DNA from: Limonium bicolor | Taxonomy: Eukaryota; Streptophyta; Magnoliopsida; Caryophyllales; Plumbaginaceae | Assembly: GCA_023374045.1 (NCBI GenBank) | Contig: CM041779.1 | Span: 273,729,258 to 273,793,257 of the forward strand | DNA: 64,000 nucleotides | Direction: 5' to 3' | Shown here: in pieces, positions 1-9,880 of the stretch | Numbering within the stretch: position 1 is the first letter of the stretch | Layout of the letters: the number at the start of each line of letters is the position of its first letter | Notes under the pieces: generated by a model | The model's database searches: none | What the model was told of the DNA's origin: nothing | The model's input: only the letters and a program-made list of their open reading frames with translations | Position numbers and translations under genes: made by a program

Positions 1-130
1 GAACTAAGGTGAATTAGAGGATTTAAATAGTGTTTAAACATGTAAGAAACATGTGGAAATGAGTAGGAAAATATTGGGTGAGAATTGAGGTAAATTTGGA
101 GTCCAAAGTAGATAATTAAAAGGGGTTCTG

Positions 131-234
131 CAGCTGACCTACCCAGGCGACCTACCCGACACTGGGTCGGTCGGGCCGAATTCTGTAACCTGGGTACTCT
201 CTGCAGCCGACCTACCCAGAGTGGGTCGGTCGGC
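131..234 (+). repeat. GC-rich GGTCGG/CCGACC motif cluster in LTR-X
   Basis: Several copies of CTGGGTCGGTCGG and its complement CGACCTACCCAG lie in about 100 bp within an otherwise AT-rich LTR. A closely similar cluster occurs in both LTRs of element W. Confidence 0.7.
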
Positions 235-267
235 CTTTGTAAAAAAAAAATTAAAATTTAATTAGAT

Positions 268-288
268 GAATATATATAAATACATATG

Positions 289-320
<32 letters not shown>

Positions 321-352
321 TATATATTATAATATACATACATATATATATG
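268..352. repeat. TA-rich microsatellite
   Basis: Long run of TATATA and TACATA units inside LTR-X. Confidence 0.85.
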
Positions 353-1371
353 CATGAGTAAGGCGTTAGTGCTAAAGTAATGAAGGTAAGAAAGTTAAGC
401 ACACTTGAGTAAAACTAAAGTTAATGGATAACGGGTTAATACGGGAGTATTAGTTTTACATACCATAGTATCTTAATATTAATAGAACCACTTGAAATGT
501 TGTCAGTGGTTCGAGAACAACCCGAGGAGTGTGAGGTGACATGGTAAAGTAAATTCTGGTAAAAAGGTATGATTTCTTCATGTCCTGTATCCTAACTTGG
601 TTACCCCGATTTGTGTGCTTATGTGATCACCAATAAGATAAATACACGAATCGGACTTTTATTACACTTAATCGTGCTTGAACTATTTTGTTCTTGATTG
701 TATCTTCTTGAACATTTAGTTTGTATAATTCATGAAATGTATGAATGAGAATGAAGGGTATGTGAATGTAATGTGTACTTATGTATTGTATGGATGTGTG
801 GAAATAAAGTACTGACTTCTACTAATTCCTAACAATCTTACTCCTGACATGAGTAATGAGTAATGGAATGAGTAGAAGTCTGATATAGTTTCGGCCATGC
901 GTGAGGATAAGGAAACACAAGAGGTTGGATCCGAATCCTGGCTGTAATCTTTTCCATGGACCAATCCCCTTGAATGGGTAGCATCCTGGATTAGTGGGCC
1001 ATCTTAAAGCCCGGTGGTGGGATGTAGTAATCCCTGCCCGGAGGTCATACCGACTTAACATGAGTAAAGTAAGTAAGAAGTAAGTATTGTATACGTATCG
1101 GTCTTGACTATTGTAAGTCGTTGACCTTGAGTAAATGAGTATTGAACACCTGATTAACCCGGGTGTGTAAAGAAGCTAACAAGCCTTCTGTGTGAATTGG
1201 AGAAGTGTATCTCCGTATTGCGTATTGAGTATGTAATGAGTATGTATTGTGTATGTGTATTCTGGAAGATGGTAAGTAAGTATTGGTAGACTTGTATTGT
1301 CTTCCAAGCATGTATTGTACTGTGCGTATGTATGTATACCTTGTGTAGTATTGTAGTATCGTGAATGAAAG

Positions 1372-1395
1372 CATGTATGTATGTATGTATGTATT
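1372..1395 (+). repeat. (GTAT)n microsatellite
   Basis: About six tandem copies of GTAT in LTR-X. The surrounding 1170-1400 is also rich in GTAT. Confidence 0.8.
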
Positions 1396-1480
1396 GCAAA
1401 ATGAATTGCATGTATTCGACCAAATGGTCGGCGTACCCTCGCTAGTACGCGGGGTATGCGGTTATCATATTCAGCGTAAG

Positions 1481-1518
1481 CTGACCCCCTAGGGGGAACG
1501 TTTTTAGTGTGCAGGTAC
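1481..1518 (+). promoter_or_regulatory. LTR hairpin plus CAGGTAC motif (X copy)
   Basis: CTGACCCCCTAGGGGG forms a small GC hairpin. It is followed by a T-rich stretch and CAGGTAC at 1512-1518. The same order occurs in W, Z and V. It resembles a branch point, pyrimidine tract and 3' splice site, but it could equally be an RNA processing or poly(A)-related element. Function is inference only. Confidence 0.45.
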
Positions 1519-1935
1519 CCGAAGCAGACCTGGTCACAGAAGAGACCGGTGGACATGCCTAGACTACGGAATGAAGGTAGATGTAGATTGTAGTAAATGG
1601 TCTAAGGCTTGTAGCCTTGAATGTAGAGATGTACCAAGGGGTACACTATTACGTAAGTTGCAAGTATGTAGTTGTGAGAAATGGGTAGTGATTAGACTTT
1701 TCAGGAGTATGTATGAACTTGGAAGAAGTATCGTATTTGTATTTGGAACTTAGTAAACTCGGTATGTGTAGTGTATTATCATGTAATGAATTATGGAGTA
1801 TTGTATTGAATGGAGTATTGTATTAAATGGAGTATTGAAGTACTCAGTAAGTAATGGGGAGTATGTATTATGTTTGTGTAGTACTCGGACATTCCGGTCC
1901 ATCAGACCGATGCTGTATGTAGAAGTAGTAGCCTT

Positions 1936-1957
1936 GTTAGTCACGTGGGTGACTAAC
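1936..1957 (+). other. Perfect 9-bp hairpin containing a CACGTG core (X copy)
   Basis: Arms GTTAGTCAC and GTGACTAAC enclose loop GTGG. The counterpart in LTR-V (62603-62624) has a paired substitution that keeps the stem. Confidence 0.6.
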
Positions 1958-2151
1958 GGCATTGTATCACCCACTGTATGTAAGTATGTATCCGCTGCGT
2001 GAATCTGGAAGCACGAGGATATTGGACAGTAATGACCGTATTAATGGTAGGGGTGTTACAGAGTCAGAAGCTCAATTCGAAGTCAATCCAGAACCGGCAT
2101 CAACGAGGCACCAAAAGATCCCCGATGTGAGGAGTCTCATTAAATCCGAAG

Positions 2152-2354
2152 GTTAAACAGGTTGCTATCATATTTTTCTGACTTTGTTCAACTTTAACTA
2201 CTCTGTATTAAAGTTTGGATTCTAATTGACTTTTTACCGCTTCTGAATTAACGTTTGTTTTCGCTTCTGTCCAATAACTTGTTTGATAAGTTTCGTGTTC
2301 AATTCGAATTCAAATTGTAAACTTTCAATCACTAACGTGTTTAGAATCTTTCAG
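2152..2354 (+). other. Intron-like segment inside the E1 5' LTR
   Basis: A GT donor (GAAG then GTTAAAC) and a TTTCAG acceptor bound 203 bp, with a CTAAC branch-like motif about 20 bp before the acceptor. The corresponding segment in E2 (13323-13525) is also 203 bp. Reading flanks run ...KSEG, then YLPINFEP after removal of the segment. Confidence 0.4.
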
Positions 2355-2399
2355 GCTACCTACCCATAAATTTTGAGCCAAAAACACCACCGGAAACCA

Positions 2400-2680
2400 C
2401 CCAAGCGCCGCCGTCCGAGGGTGGTCCACACCCACGGACGCTATGTCCGCGGTCCCGGACGCCCAGTCCGTAAGCCCGGACGCCCCCGGACGGTGGCGGG
2501 ATATTTTTATTTTCAAAATTTAGGGTTTTATAAAACATGTCCGGGCTCACAGACGTCCTGTCCGTGGCCCCGGACTTTTCAAAATATCGTTTCTGTTTAA
2601 ACTTGACTTTTCTGTGTAATAAGGTTAACTGGGGTCCGTGGGTTTGGACATTAGGTCTGTGGCCACGGACAAAATCAAAA
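2400..2680 (+). repeat. GTCCG/CGGAC palindrome-rich region in E1 5' LTR
   Basis: More than ten short GTCCG, CGGAC and CACGGAC words occur in a GC-rich patch, many pairing as inverted repeats. The same patch occurs at 9920-10196 and in E2 (13575-13731 with 24121-24230). Confidence 0.6.
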
Positions 2681-3100
2681 TTCAACCTAATTCTGCCTCT
2701 GAAACCCTAGTTTAGGTAATTTCACTTTTCACTTTTATTTTCTGTCAAAAAATGTTAAAAAATAAAAAAAATCAGAAGAACACTTTGGTTAAAACGACTC
2801 GTAATAAGCCGTAATTAAACTAAGTAGAGGAAAAACGACTTCGAGGGGTAATGAAAGTAATTGAACCCTAGATAATTTGAATATCAAGCCCCCGAACCTG
2901 AACTCTCCTTTCCTAATTTACCCTAGGTCAAAATTAGGTGGCGACTCTAATTAGGTTCCAGTGAGCTAACTTAGGATTTAATAACTCGTGTTATATGACA
3001 TAGTTATTAAGCTTAGGTTATAAGTGGACCTAGAATCCGATCAGATCCTAATCAACCTGAATCAACATAGGATAGGGTTCAAAAATCGAGGCTCACAGAA

Positions 3101-3118
3101 TGACGACTCTACTGGGGA
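3101..3118 (+). promoter_or_regulatory. E1 primer-binding site
   Basis: TGACGACTCTACTGGGGA lies 3 bp after the LTR end. It is a two-base variant of the E2 site TGGCGACTCTGCTGGGGA. This type is complementary to the 3' end of tRNA-Arg, as reported for Tat/Ogre elements (from memory). The two mismatches may weaken priming. Confidence 0.75.
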
Positions 3119-4190
3119 CAAAATTCTTAATATTAACTTGTTAGATTTTAAGAAAGAGGGCTTAACTCAAAAATATTTATTTATGGCTTTATTACTTTGT
3201 TTGTTTACTTTTGTGTGCACTTTAATTTTCTGTACCTTTGCATCATATGAGAGCGAGGGTCCACACAAACCGATTTCACCCCGGGACCCGTTTGAGGGTC
3301 CCCTGTTAGGGACTCACACCTTTTAGCCCCAAGCGTTTTCCTATCAGTGCCCTTACCAAGGCCAATTTTTGTTCATTCAAAGATCCGACCGTAGATGCAC
3401 ACTTAACAGCGATGTGAAAAAAGTGGGGATGCCCAAAGAGAATAGCGTGCAAGCCCTATTCCTTTGTGGTGACCTGGGCCCAAGCCCCAAGCACCTCTCC
3501 GGATCGATCCATACCCAAATTGATTTTACCGTCAAGTGAGGACATGTTGAATTTGTGTGGGCCTTGTTTGCTTGTGTGATCGGTTCACTACCCAGCCTAG
3601 AAATTGATAGGAGTTTCCCCTACATCAACTTAGCCCAACCCGAATTGGCAGCTCTATTGTTTGCGGCCTAGAGGCCCTATTTGATTTAATATGTGAGTCA
3701 TTTGGGCTTCGGCCGAAAAGTTTAGACTTAGGTGATTTTTCTCTTTCGGCCCAATTTGAATTATCAATTTAGTTCTAGGCCCATGAAAAACAAATCCACC
3801 TAAAGTAATCCATAAAAATCCATCAGGCCTTTCCATTTCAAGGCCCATTCTAGTCTAGGAAGACTTTTCACTCGGGTTTTGACCCACGATCCTAGACATA
3901 GGTATCATCTTTAGGCCCAATCATAATTACTTGGCCCAAATTCTAATTCACATCTAGAACATGGTTTAGAAATCACTTCGGCCCATGCGCTTTACTTCTA
4001 GCCCAAACACATTCTGGCCCAAGCGCCCAATTCTCAGAACATTCTGGCCCAAGAGCCACAATCTTCAAAACATTCCAGCTCATATGCTTTTCTTGCAGCC
4101 CAAACAAGTTTTAGCCTAAAACTTCTTTGTGGCCCAAAATTTTAGCTCAGGTCACTTTTGTTTTCCAACAGATAAGCCCAAATCCCAATT
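3119..4190 (+). other. E1 leader between primer site and gag
   Basis: No gene is visible. From about 3470 the leader carries roughly 16 GGCCCA, AGCCCA or TGGGCC words in 720 bp. The E2 leader (24677-26100) is homologous and has the same feature. Confidence 0.6.
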
Positions 4191-5234
4191 ATGGTAGAGG
4201 GAGGAAATCCAATCAACATGGATGCCCAGTTAGCCGAAGAATTCAATGAGGTGTTGAAAAAGATTGAGCGCATGGAGAGGGCCACCAAGCCAGCCGGTTT
4301 TGACTACTTTTCCACTGGATTATATCCCAAGGTTGATCTCCCTCCAAAGTTGAAATTGCCAACACTTCCTCTATACAAAGGTTCCTCCGACCCACAGCTT
4401 CATTTGACAATGTTCGATAGGGAAATGTCCATCCTTTCGCTAAACGACATGGAGAAGGCCAAGGTGTTTGCTCACTATCTTGATGAGACTCCTCAGCATT
4501 GGTACATAACTCAAAGGATAAATACCAAGACCTACGAGGAGGTATGTGAAGCTTTTCTACATCATTTTGAGTACGCTAGAAGTTTTGGAGTCACCAGGGC
4601 TGATCTTGCAAGCACACAACAAACAGAAGGTGAATCAATGTCTGATTTTGTCAAGCGTTGGAGGATGAAGGCAGCCGCAATGCTCCCACAGATGGACGAA
4701 CAAGAGCAAATCCGAATGGTAATTAAAAATATGCAGAAGCAATATAGTGACAAGCTGAAATTCACATACTTTCCTAGCTTCAACATGCTGATGGGACAAG
4801 TTGATGTCCTAGAAGAAATGATTCACAAAGGAGAGTTAAAACTTGAGAACTTAAAAAACGCCGGGAATGGTTCAAGGACAGCAGCTTGTATCCAAAGTGG
4901 TACCCAAAAGAGAACTAGGCAGCATGAGGTAGACACCGTTCGGCGGATAAAAGGGCCAAGACAAATCATCGGAGCAATAGAATCATCCCGGCAGAACTCC
5001 CGTCAGGGAAAGTTTTCAAACATCGGTCAACCATTAAGCCAGGCTTTTAAAAGACTCCAGGAACGGAACATGCTACAACCCCTCACCCCTCGACAAAGTG
5101 ACCCTCAAAAAGGAAGGAATCTGAACCAGTACTGCCAGTATCACCAGCTTCCTGGTCATGACACCGACGATTGCAAAATTCTGAAGCAGCGCATCCAAGA
5201 TCTTATCAATCAAGGTTTTCAACTCCTCGAGTAG
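4191..5234 (+). CDS. gag: Retrotransposon Gag protein (Tat/Ogre type), 347 aa
   Basis: This is the capsid/nucleocapsid protein that would package retrotransposon RNA in cytoplasmic particles. Residues 1-60 are a variable N-terminus. About 60-215 match the plant retrotransposon gag domain: the region with YKGSSDPQLHL, AHYLDETPQHWY, FLHHFEYA and SMSDFVKRWRMKA follows the usual motif order of PF03732. A basic, Q/R-rich linker follows. Residues 315-328, CQYHQLPGHDTDDC, form the CX2HX4HX4C zinc-knuckle variant typical of Tat/Athila gags, followed by a helical LKQRIQDLINQG tail. The ORF is open from ATG 4191 to a TAG just after LLE, without frameshift. No pol follows, so it is either a gag-only derivative or its pol was deleted. 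It is the only intact retroelement gene in the window and might act in trans for relatives such as E2. Confidence 0.88.
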   Translation: MVEGGNPINMDAQLAEEFNEVLKKIERMERATKPAGFDYFSTGLYPKVDLPPKLKLPTLPLYKGSSDPQLHLTMFDREMSILSLNDMEKAKVFAHYLDETPQHWYITQRINTKTYEEVCEAFLHHFEYARSFGVTRADLASTQQTEGESMSDFVKRWRMKAAAMLPQMDEQEQIRMVIKNMQKQYSDKLKFTYFPSFNMLMGQVDVLEEMIHKGELKLENLKNAGNGSRTAACIQSGTQKRTRQHEVDTVRRIKGPRQIIGAIESSRQNSRQGKFSNIGQPLSQAFKRLQERNMLQPLTPRQSDPQKGRNLNQYCQYHQLPGHDTDDCKILKQRIQDLINQGFQLLE

Positions 5235-6730
5235 GAATCCCATGTCAAGCACCATCAGAGACTGCTATTTTCAAGTGTTTCCTCCGATTTCTTCTCTTTA
5301 CTAGTCGTTTTTCTATTTTTCCAACGTTTGTAGTAGTTAGATTCTTTTATCATTTTAGAAGTTGCTGAGCTTGTAATTGTCAATGATGTCTTTACATTCA
5401 TTTAAATGAAGTCATGGTTCCATTTCTATAATTCTTGTACAAATCCTTTTTCATTTATTAAAAAAAAAAGCATTCATGTCTTTCAAAGGATCACGAAATA
5501 ATCATTTTCTGACAACGGAACACAACGACTTGTTTTTTTTTTCTAAAAGGATGAACACACTTTACCAAATACCATAACCCATCACAAAACATCCAAGCGG
5601 TAAAATTGTTGTCATAAACCCCAAACAATACTGGGGGAAATCTGAGTTTAAGTTCGTCACCTTTTATCTTTTGTTTAAATGTGCGAACGAGTTTCCGAGT
5701 GAAAATCTCGCGAGAGTGTCTTGAGTGGGAAAACCATGAGCGAATGAGCGTGTCATTTTTACACGACTCCGGTGAGACCACATTCAAAGGTGAGGTAAAC
5801 GGCATAACTCCGACCGAAGGAGATAATTTGTAAATTTACTCTTAGACATGTGAAAAGTAACAAAGAGCGGATATACAACTATCAGGAATGACGAAGCACC
5901 TAGGTGCAGCACCACATAGCCAAAAGCTTGTGAACCCTGACATTAAACCCTAGGCACCCCCGCTGAGCCTTTCATATATCCATTTTTGATATTATGAACT
6001 TCACAAAATAACCCAGCCAATGATGAATGTCCGACCCGGTGACCAAAGGAAGCGAGGAGTCAGACTCTCAGATAACGTTCTCATCAGTCCAAGAAAAAAT
6101 CAATGCCGCTATCAACATGACGAAACGATCCGCAAATGGTCACAAAGTGACACATGATCCAAATGAGCTAACATCAAAAACAACTCTCAAGGTTCAAAAC
6201 CGGGAAACACAAGAACCCCGAAGGAAAAGAGATTCAAAGAAAGGAAAACCTGAAAAGCCTCGAAGAAATCCAAAATCGGAAAAAAGAGAGAAGGTGCAAG
6301 GAACAACTTAAAAGTCCCAAGTCCAGAAGCTCAAAAACCACGTCAACTCGAAGCAGCTAGACGACTTCAAGACAAGGAAGATGATTCCGAGAGAAGACAC
6401 AAGGTGTAGGTTTGGTCACCCCTTTGGCTCCACATACCTAAAATATCCCTCCATGGTCCCGTTGTCTTTCATCACACCTCATGGCCGCGTTATAAGCTTT
6501 AAAGACTTCCGACTTGATAGTTGTGTGTCCAATCACGTGAAATTAACAGATCAAATGCGTAAATCCATCAAATGTCGAATTCAATGGTCTAAAAGTTATG
6601 ACCACGAGCGAGAAATGAGTGTAAACGCCAAACACGTTGTGTGTAGGTTAGGAAGCACCATATTGAAGCATAAGCCTTAACCTTGTGAGGACGAGACTTG
6701 TTTGCACGTTTAATCAAAGAAAATACTGAG
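5235..6730 (+). other. E1 internal noncoding region after gag
   Basis: Autonomous relatives would have protease, reverse transcriptase and integrase here, but no motif of these is visible in any frame. From about 5485 the sequence is homologous to E2 from about 26445. Short ORFs (for example a lysine-rich one at 6027-6311) have counterparts in E2, but their protein differences are not of the kind expected under selection. An A-run lies at about 5460-5470. Confidence 0.6.
5626..5640 (+). other. Internal polypurine-like motif, E1
   Basis: CAATACTGGGGGAAA resembles the real tract before the 3' LTR. The E2 counterpart at 26606-26626 reads on as GGGGGCAATCTGAG, even closer to the true tract followed by the LTR start. 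Confidence 0.4.
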
Positions 6731-6829
6731 GGCAATCGATCGTTCCGATTGATTGCCAATGCCATGAAGTCTAGCTCAGTATGTCCTAAGGAAAAATACT
6801 GGGGGCAATTGTTGGTTGCAACAATTGCC
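6731..6829 (+). other. Twin hairpins with GGCAAT stems, E1
   Basis: Hairpin 1 (6731-6757) has arms GGCAATCGATCG and CGATTGATTGCC with loop TTC. Hairpin 2 (6804-6829) has arms GGCAATTGTTG and CAACAATTGCC. An AATACTG(A/G)GGG purine word precedes each. Both are also in E2 at 27710-27803. Confidence 0.6.
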
Positions 6830-6990
6830 CTTACCTCCACATCAAACACCTCAGGCCCACATAAGCCTTTACCTTCACATCATACACCACAGGCACACAT
6901 AAGCCCTTACCTCCACATCAAACACCTCAGGCCCACATAAGCCTTTACCTTCACATTATACACCACAAGTCCATCAAAAGTCCTGACCAC
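6828..6990 (+). repeat. 38-bp tandem repeat, about four copies
   Basis: Alternating units beginning CCCTTACCTCCACATC and CCTTTACCTTCACATC, each ending CACATAAG, form two 76-bp higher-order copies. Confidence 0.75.
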
Positions 6991-7109
6991 CACTCAAACA
7001 CCACACACTCCCACCAGCGGCATGTTCATCCTCTAAGAAACAAATTGCAGATCTAAAATTCTTAGTTAGGAAATGATTATCTCACTTTCCTTTTTCAGTA
7101 GAATTTTAC

Positions 7110-7310
7110 TCAAGCATTGCCACGTTTGGCACATTTTCCAGCAAGTTTGTGCCTTGAACAATTTTTAATTCTCATCATTGCCATGTTTGGCACATTTTCA
7201 ACCGCTCCTTGTTTTGGACAAGCTTCCAACAAACACTTTAGTTGCATTTTACAACTTCCGCATAACACCTCAACATTGCCACGTTTGGCACCTTTTCCAA
7301 ACAGTTTCCT
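7110..7310 (+). repeat. Dispersed triple repeat of CATTGCCACGTTTGGCAC
   Basis: Three copies of CATTGCCA(C/T)GTTTGGCAC followed by a TTTTCCA-like stretch. Related copies lie in E2 at 28138-28340. Confidence 0.6.
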
Positions 7311-7407
7311 GTTTTGAACGAGTATCCTTCATATATTTTGATTGCATACATATTATCATCATTTTTCATCATTTGCACGAGACCATTATCTTCCTAACTC
7401 ATTTTTA

Positions 7408-7560
7408 GTTCGGGACCCAAAATCAGTACGAGACCTAGCATCTTTATTCAGTGCGAGACCCATCATTTCTTCAGTGTGAAACCCATCATTTTCTTCAGTG
7501 CGAGACCCATCATTTTCTTCAGTGCGAGACCCATCATCTTCATCAGTGCAAGACAAGTAC
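7408..7560 (+). repeat. Tandem repeat, unit about 27 bp
   Basis: Five to six copies of a unit containing CAGTGCGAGACCCATCAT. The end copies are degenerate. Confidence 0.7.
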
Positions 7561-7704
7561 GAGATAGTGCGTGATCCAAGTTGGCAGGGCAATGGCAATA
7601 AGTCCCTATAGTATACCAACCAGGAGAATTGGAACGGGTTTCGGTCCCCAGAAGCATCCGAGCATCATTAGCATATCATCCCCATATCATTATCACCTTT
7701 TATA

Positions 7705-8275
7705 CTTCAAGTTCCCGACACCTTATAATGATCGGCGTAATCCATTCAAACTTCAGATTCCCGACACCTTATAATGCTCGGCGTATCCCATTTAACTTCA
7801 AGTTCCTGACACCTTATAATGCTCGGCGTATCCCATTTAACTTCAGGTTCTCGACACCTTATAATGCTCGGCGTAATCCATTCAAACTTCAGGTTCCTGA
7901 CACCTTATAATGCTCGACGTATCCCATTTAACTTCAGGTTCCCGAACCCTTATAATGCTCGGCGTATCCCATTTAACTTCAGGTTCTCGACACCTTATAA
8001 TGCTCGGCGTATCCCATTTAACTTCAGGTTCCCGACACCTTATAATGCTCGGCGTATCCCATTTAACTTCAGGTTCCCGACACCTTATAATGCTCGGCGT
8101 ATCCCATTAAACTTCAGGTACCCGACACCTTATAATGCTTGGCGTATCCCATTTAAACTTCAGGTTCCCGACACCTTATAATGCTTGGCGTATCCCATTC
8201 AAACTTCAGGTTCCCGACACCTTATAATGCTCGGTGTATTCCATTTTATTTTAGGTTCCCGACACCTTAGATGCT
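7705..8275 (+). repeat. 45-bp tandem repeat array, about 13 copies (E1)
   Basis: The unit contains TTCCCGACACCTTATAATG and CTCGGCGTATCCCATTTAAC. Because 45 is a multiple of three, it gives long repetitive ORFs in two frames, which I regard as artefacts. Arrays just upstream of the 3' LTR are known in Ogre-type elements and can seed satellites. The E2 array at 28610-29062 is a diverged form of the same unit. Confidence 0.9.
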
Positions 8276-8324
8276 CGGTCTAGATTATTTACTGTTAGTT
8301 CGGCCCACTTTTTCACATTTTTTG

Positions 8325-8450
8325 TAGTTGGCGCCTCTTAATAGCCCAACACATTTAGATTTTTCTTTTAGGTGGTTGGTACCTCATAATAGCCCAATAA
8401 TCTCAGACTTCTCTTCTAGGTAGCTAGCGCCTCATAATAGCTCAGCACAA
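8325..8450 (+). repeat. Three diverged copies of the 45-bp-type unit
   Basis: AGGTGGTTGGTACCTCATAA and similar words, ending in TAGCCCA or TAGCTCA, link the E1 array to the E2 array type. Confidence 0.55.
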
Positions 8451-8526
8451 TCAACAGACTCGGCAGAAATCTAAGACAGGGAGTTTATTCGGTATCGGAC
8501 AAAATTTTGGGGTATCACTCAAGCAT

Positions 8527-8576
8527 CAACTAGTCTTTTCATATTCACTACAAAGTCTAGTTGACGGGGGGCAATC
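8527..8576 (+). promoter_or_regulatory. E1 polypurine tract with upstream hairpin
   Basis: ACGGGGGGCAATC ends directly at the 3' LTR start TGTTATACC and would prime plus-strand synthesis. Immediately before it, arms CAACTAG (8527-8533) and CTAGTTG (8557-8563) pair, with a further CTTT/AAAG pairing inside after one mismatch. Confidence 0.8.
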
Positions 8577-9338
8577 TGTTATACCCAAAATTTCAACCCC
8601 CTCGGAGTAGTCTCTATGGCATACGTTTTACAAAGTGCAAAATGGTCAAAATGCACCAATGCAGGATTTTCCAAGGACATTATCGGGATTTTCTATTTTC
8701 ATATGACTTGTTCATTATCTCCAAACACTTCCAAATATCATATTCATTATGAAAGGTATTTCATGATTTTCTGATAATATTCATTCTGGAAATTAAGCTT
8801 TTAATAAGCTAGTTTCTTTAATAATTAACACATGAAATAGCCTCAAAATAGAAATAAAAGGGTTTTCAAAATTAAAATAAAATTGTCACATGGTTAGCAT
8901 GACTACATACAGTCATAAACCTGAAATTATTTTATTTGGAACCTTAGCCCAACATTTAAAAGAGAAATTCAATCATTTTTACAATTTTCTCTCTCCTCTG
9001 GAAAATACCGAAAGCAAAACAAAATGTCATGAAATCTTAGCACAAGATAGAGGATGATGTTTAGAGACTAATGCCGTTGGAATTTTGTTATTTCGACTTT
9101 CCAATAATAAGTTATGAATTATGGAAGATTCCAGATTGTGAGATTTTTATCTAATCGGTTATTTATTGAAATAACCTGATTCCAACTCTAAAATTTCCTA
9201 CAAATCGTATTTTATCTTTGGTTAAAATTTCAGATTTTTATCATCTTGTAACATGTTTTAAAAAATCAAATTCTCTTAGTGCACAAAATCAGGATTTTAG
9301 ATAAAAATTTTGTTCTATCAACATGGCCTTGCTCTTTC

Positions 9339-9347
9339 TATAAAAGG
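9339..9347 (+). promoter_or_regulatory. TATA box of the E1 LTR promoter
   Basis: TATAAAAGG about 760 bp into the LTR. E2 has TATATAAGG at the homologous place. Both are followed by a conserved CCCCACGTTTTTACAC tract. Transcription would start near 9370. Confidence 0.65.
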
Positions 9348-9677
9348 ACCTTCCAAAAATGACGTATGGCAGAGGAGAACACTTCCACAGTCAGAAAACA
9401 CAGCCACAAACCTTCTCCCCACGTTTTTACACTTCCAAGCCTCAAATTAATAACGAAACACTACAGAAATCACCCCGAAGTCACCAAAAACTCATCCTTT
9501 CTTCTCCCATTGAACTTCCAAGCACCAAAAACACACAAAAACACCACAAAAACAGAAGAAACACATCCTTAAGAGCATAAAGAAGAAGGAGTCAGAAGCT
9601 CGATTCGAAGTCAATCCAGAACCAGCATCAACAAGGCACCAAAAGATCCCCGATGAGGAGTCTCATTAAATCCGAAG

Positions 9678-9880
9678 GTTAAACAGGTTGCTATCATATT
9701 TTTCTGACTTTTTTCAACTTTAACTACTCTGTGTTAAAGTTTGGAGTCGAATTGACTTTTTACCGCTTCTGAATTAACGTTTGTTTTCGCTTCTGCTCAA
9801 TAACTTGTTTGATAAGTTTTGTGTTCTATTCGGATTCAAATTGTAAACTTTCGATCACTTACGTGTTTAGAATCTTTCAT
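9678..9880 (+). other. Intron-like segment, E1 3' LTR copy, acceptor mutated
   Basis: Again 203 bp from the GT donor, but the acceptor TTTCAG reads TTTCAT. Just upstream a 2-bp deletion relative to the 5' LTR changes the reading frame. Confidence 0.4.

Larger units (their letters stand above)
1..2060 (+). mobile_element. LTR-X: right part of a gypsy-type LTR
   Basis: The segment ends in GGGGTGTTACA at 2060, the right end of a TG...CA LTR whose mirror form TGTAACACCCC starts LTR-V at 62512. Directly after it the sequence continues as the E1 5' LTR, and the uninterrupted counterpart of that junction is seen at 9589 in the E1 3' LTR. Because no primer-binding site follows, this is a 3' LTR or a solo LTR, not a 5' LTR. 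Its left end lies outside the window, so the 5-bp target duplication (expected GAGTC, 2061-2065) cannot be checked. Its last part is a diverged relative of LTR-V in reverse complement. I see no gene in it; the short ORFs are chance. Confidence 0.8.
2061..3097 (+). repeat. E1 5' LTR, right-hand fragment
   Basis: Near-identical to 9589-10625. It ends in CTCACA directly before the primer-binding site. The left half is displaced beyond the window by LTR-X. Confidence 0.88.

Noticed and set aside
2356..2685. 109-aa minus-strand ORF in the E1 LTR and similar ones at 9836-10097
   Set aside because: Stop-poor because of the GC-rich GTCCG patch; frame not kept between copies.
6027..6680. Two ORFs after gag (lysine-rich 94 aa, and 99 aa with FKDFRLDSCVSNHVK) with partners in E2
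   Set aside because: DNA similarity explains the match; replacement changes are frequent, starts differ and the E2 frames are shifted. No known retroelement domain.
7629..8181. Long repetitive ORFs (PTPYNARRIPFN-type 15-residue repeats)
   Set aside because: They are the 45-bp tandem array read through; unit length is a multiple of three, two overlapping frames are both open, and E2 lacks the peptide.
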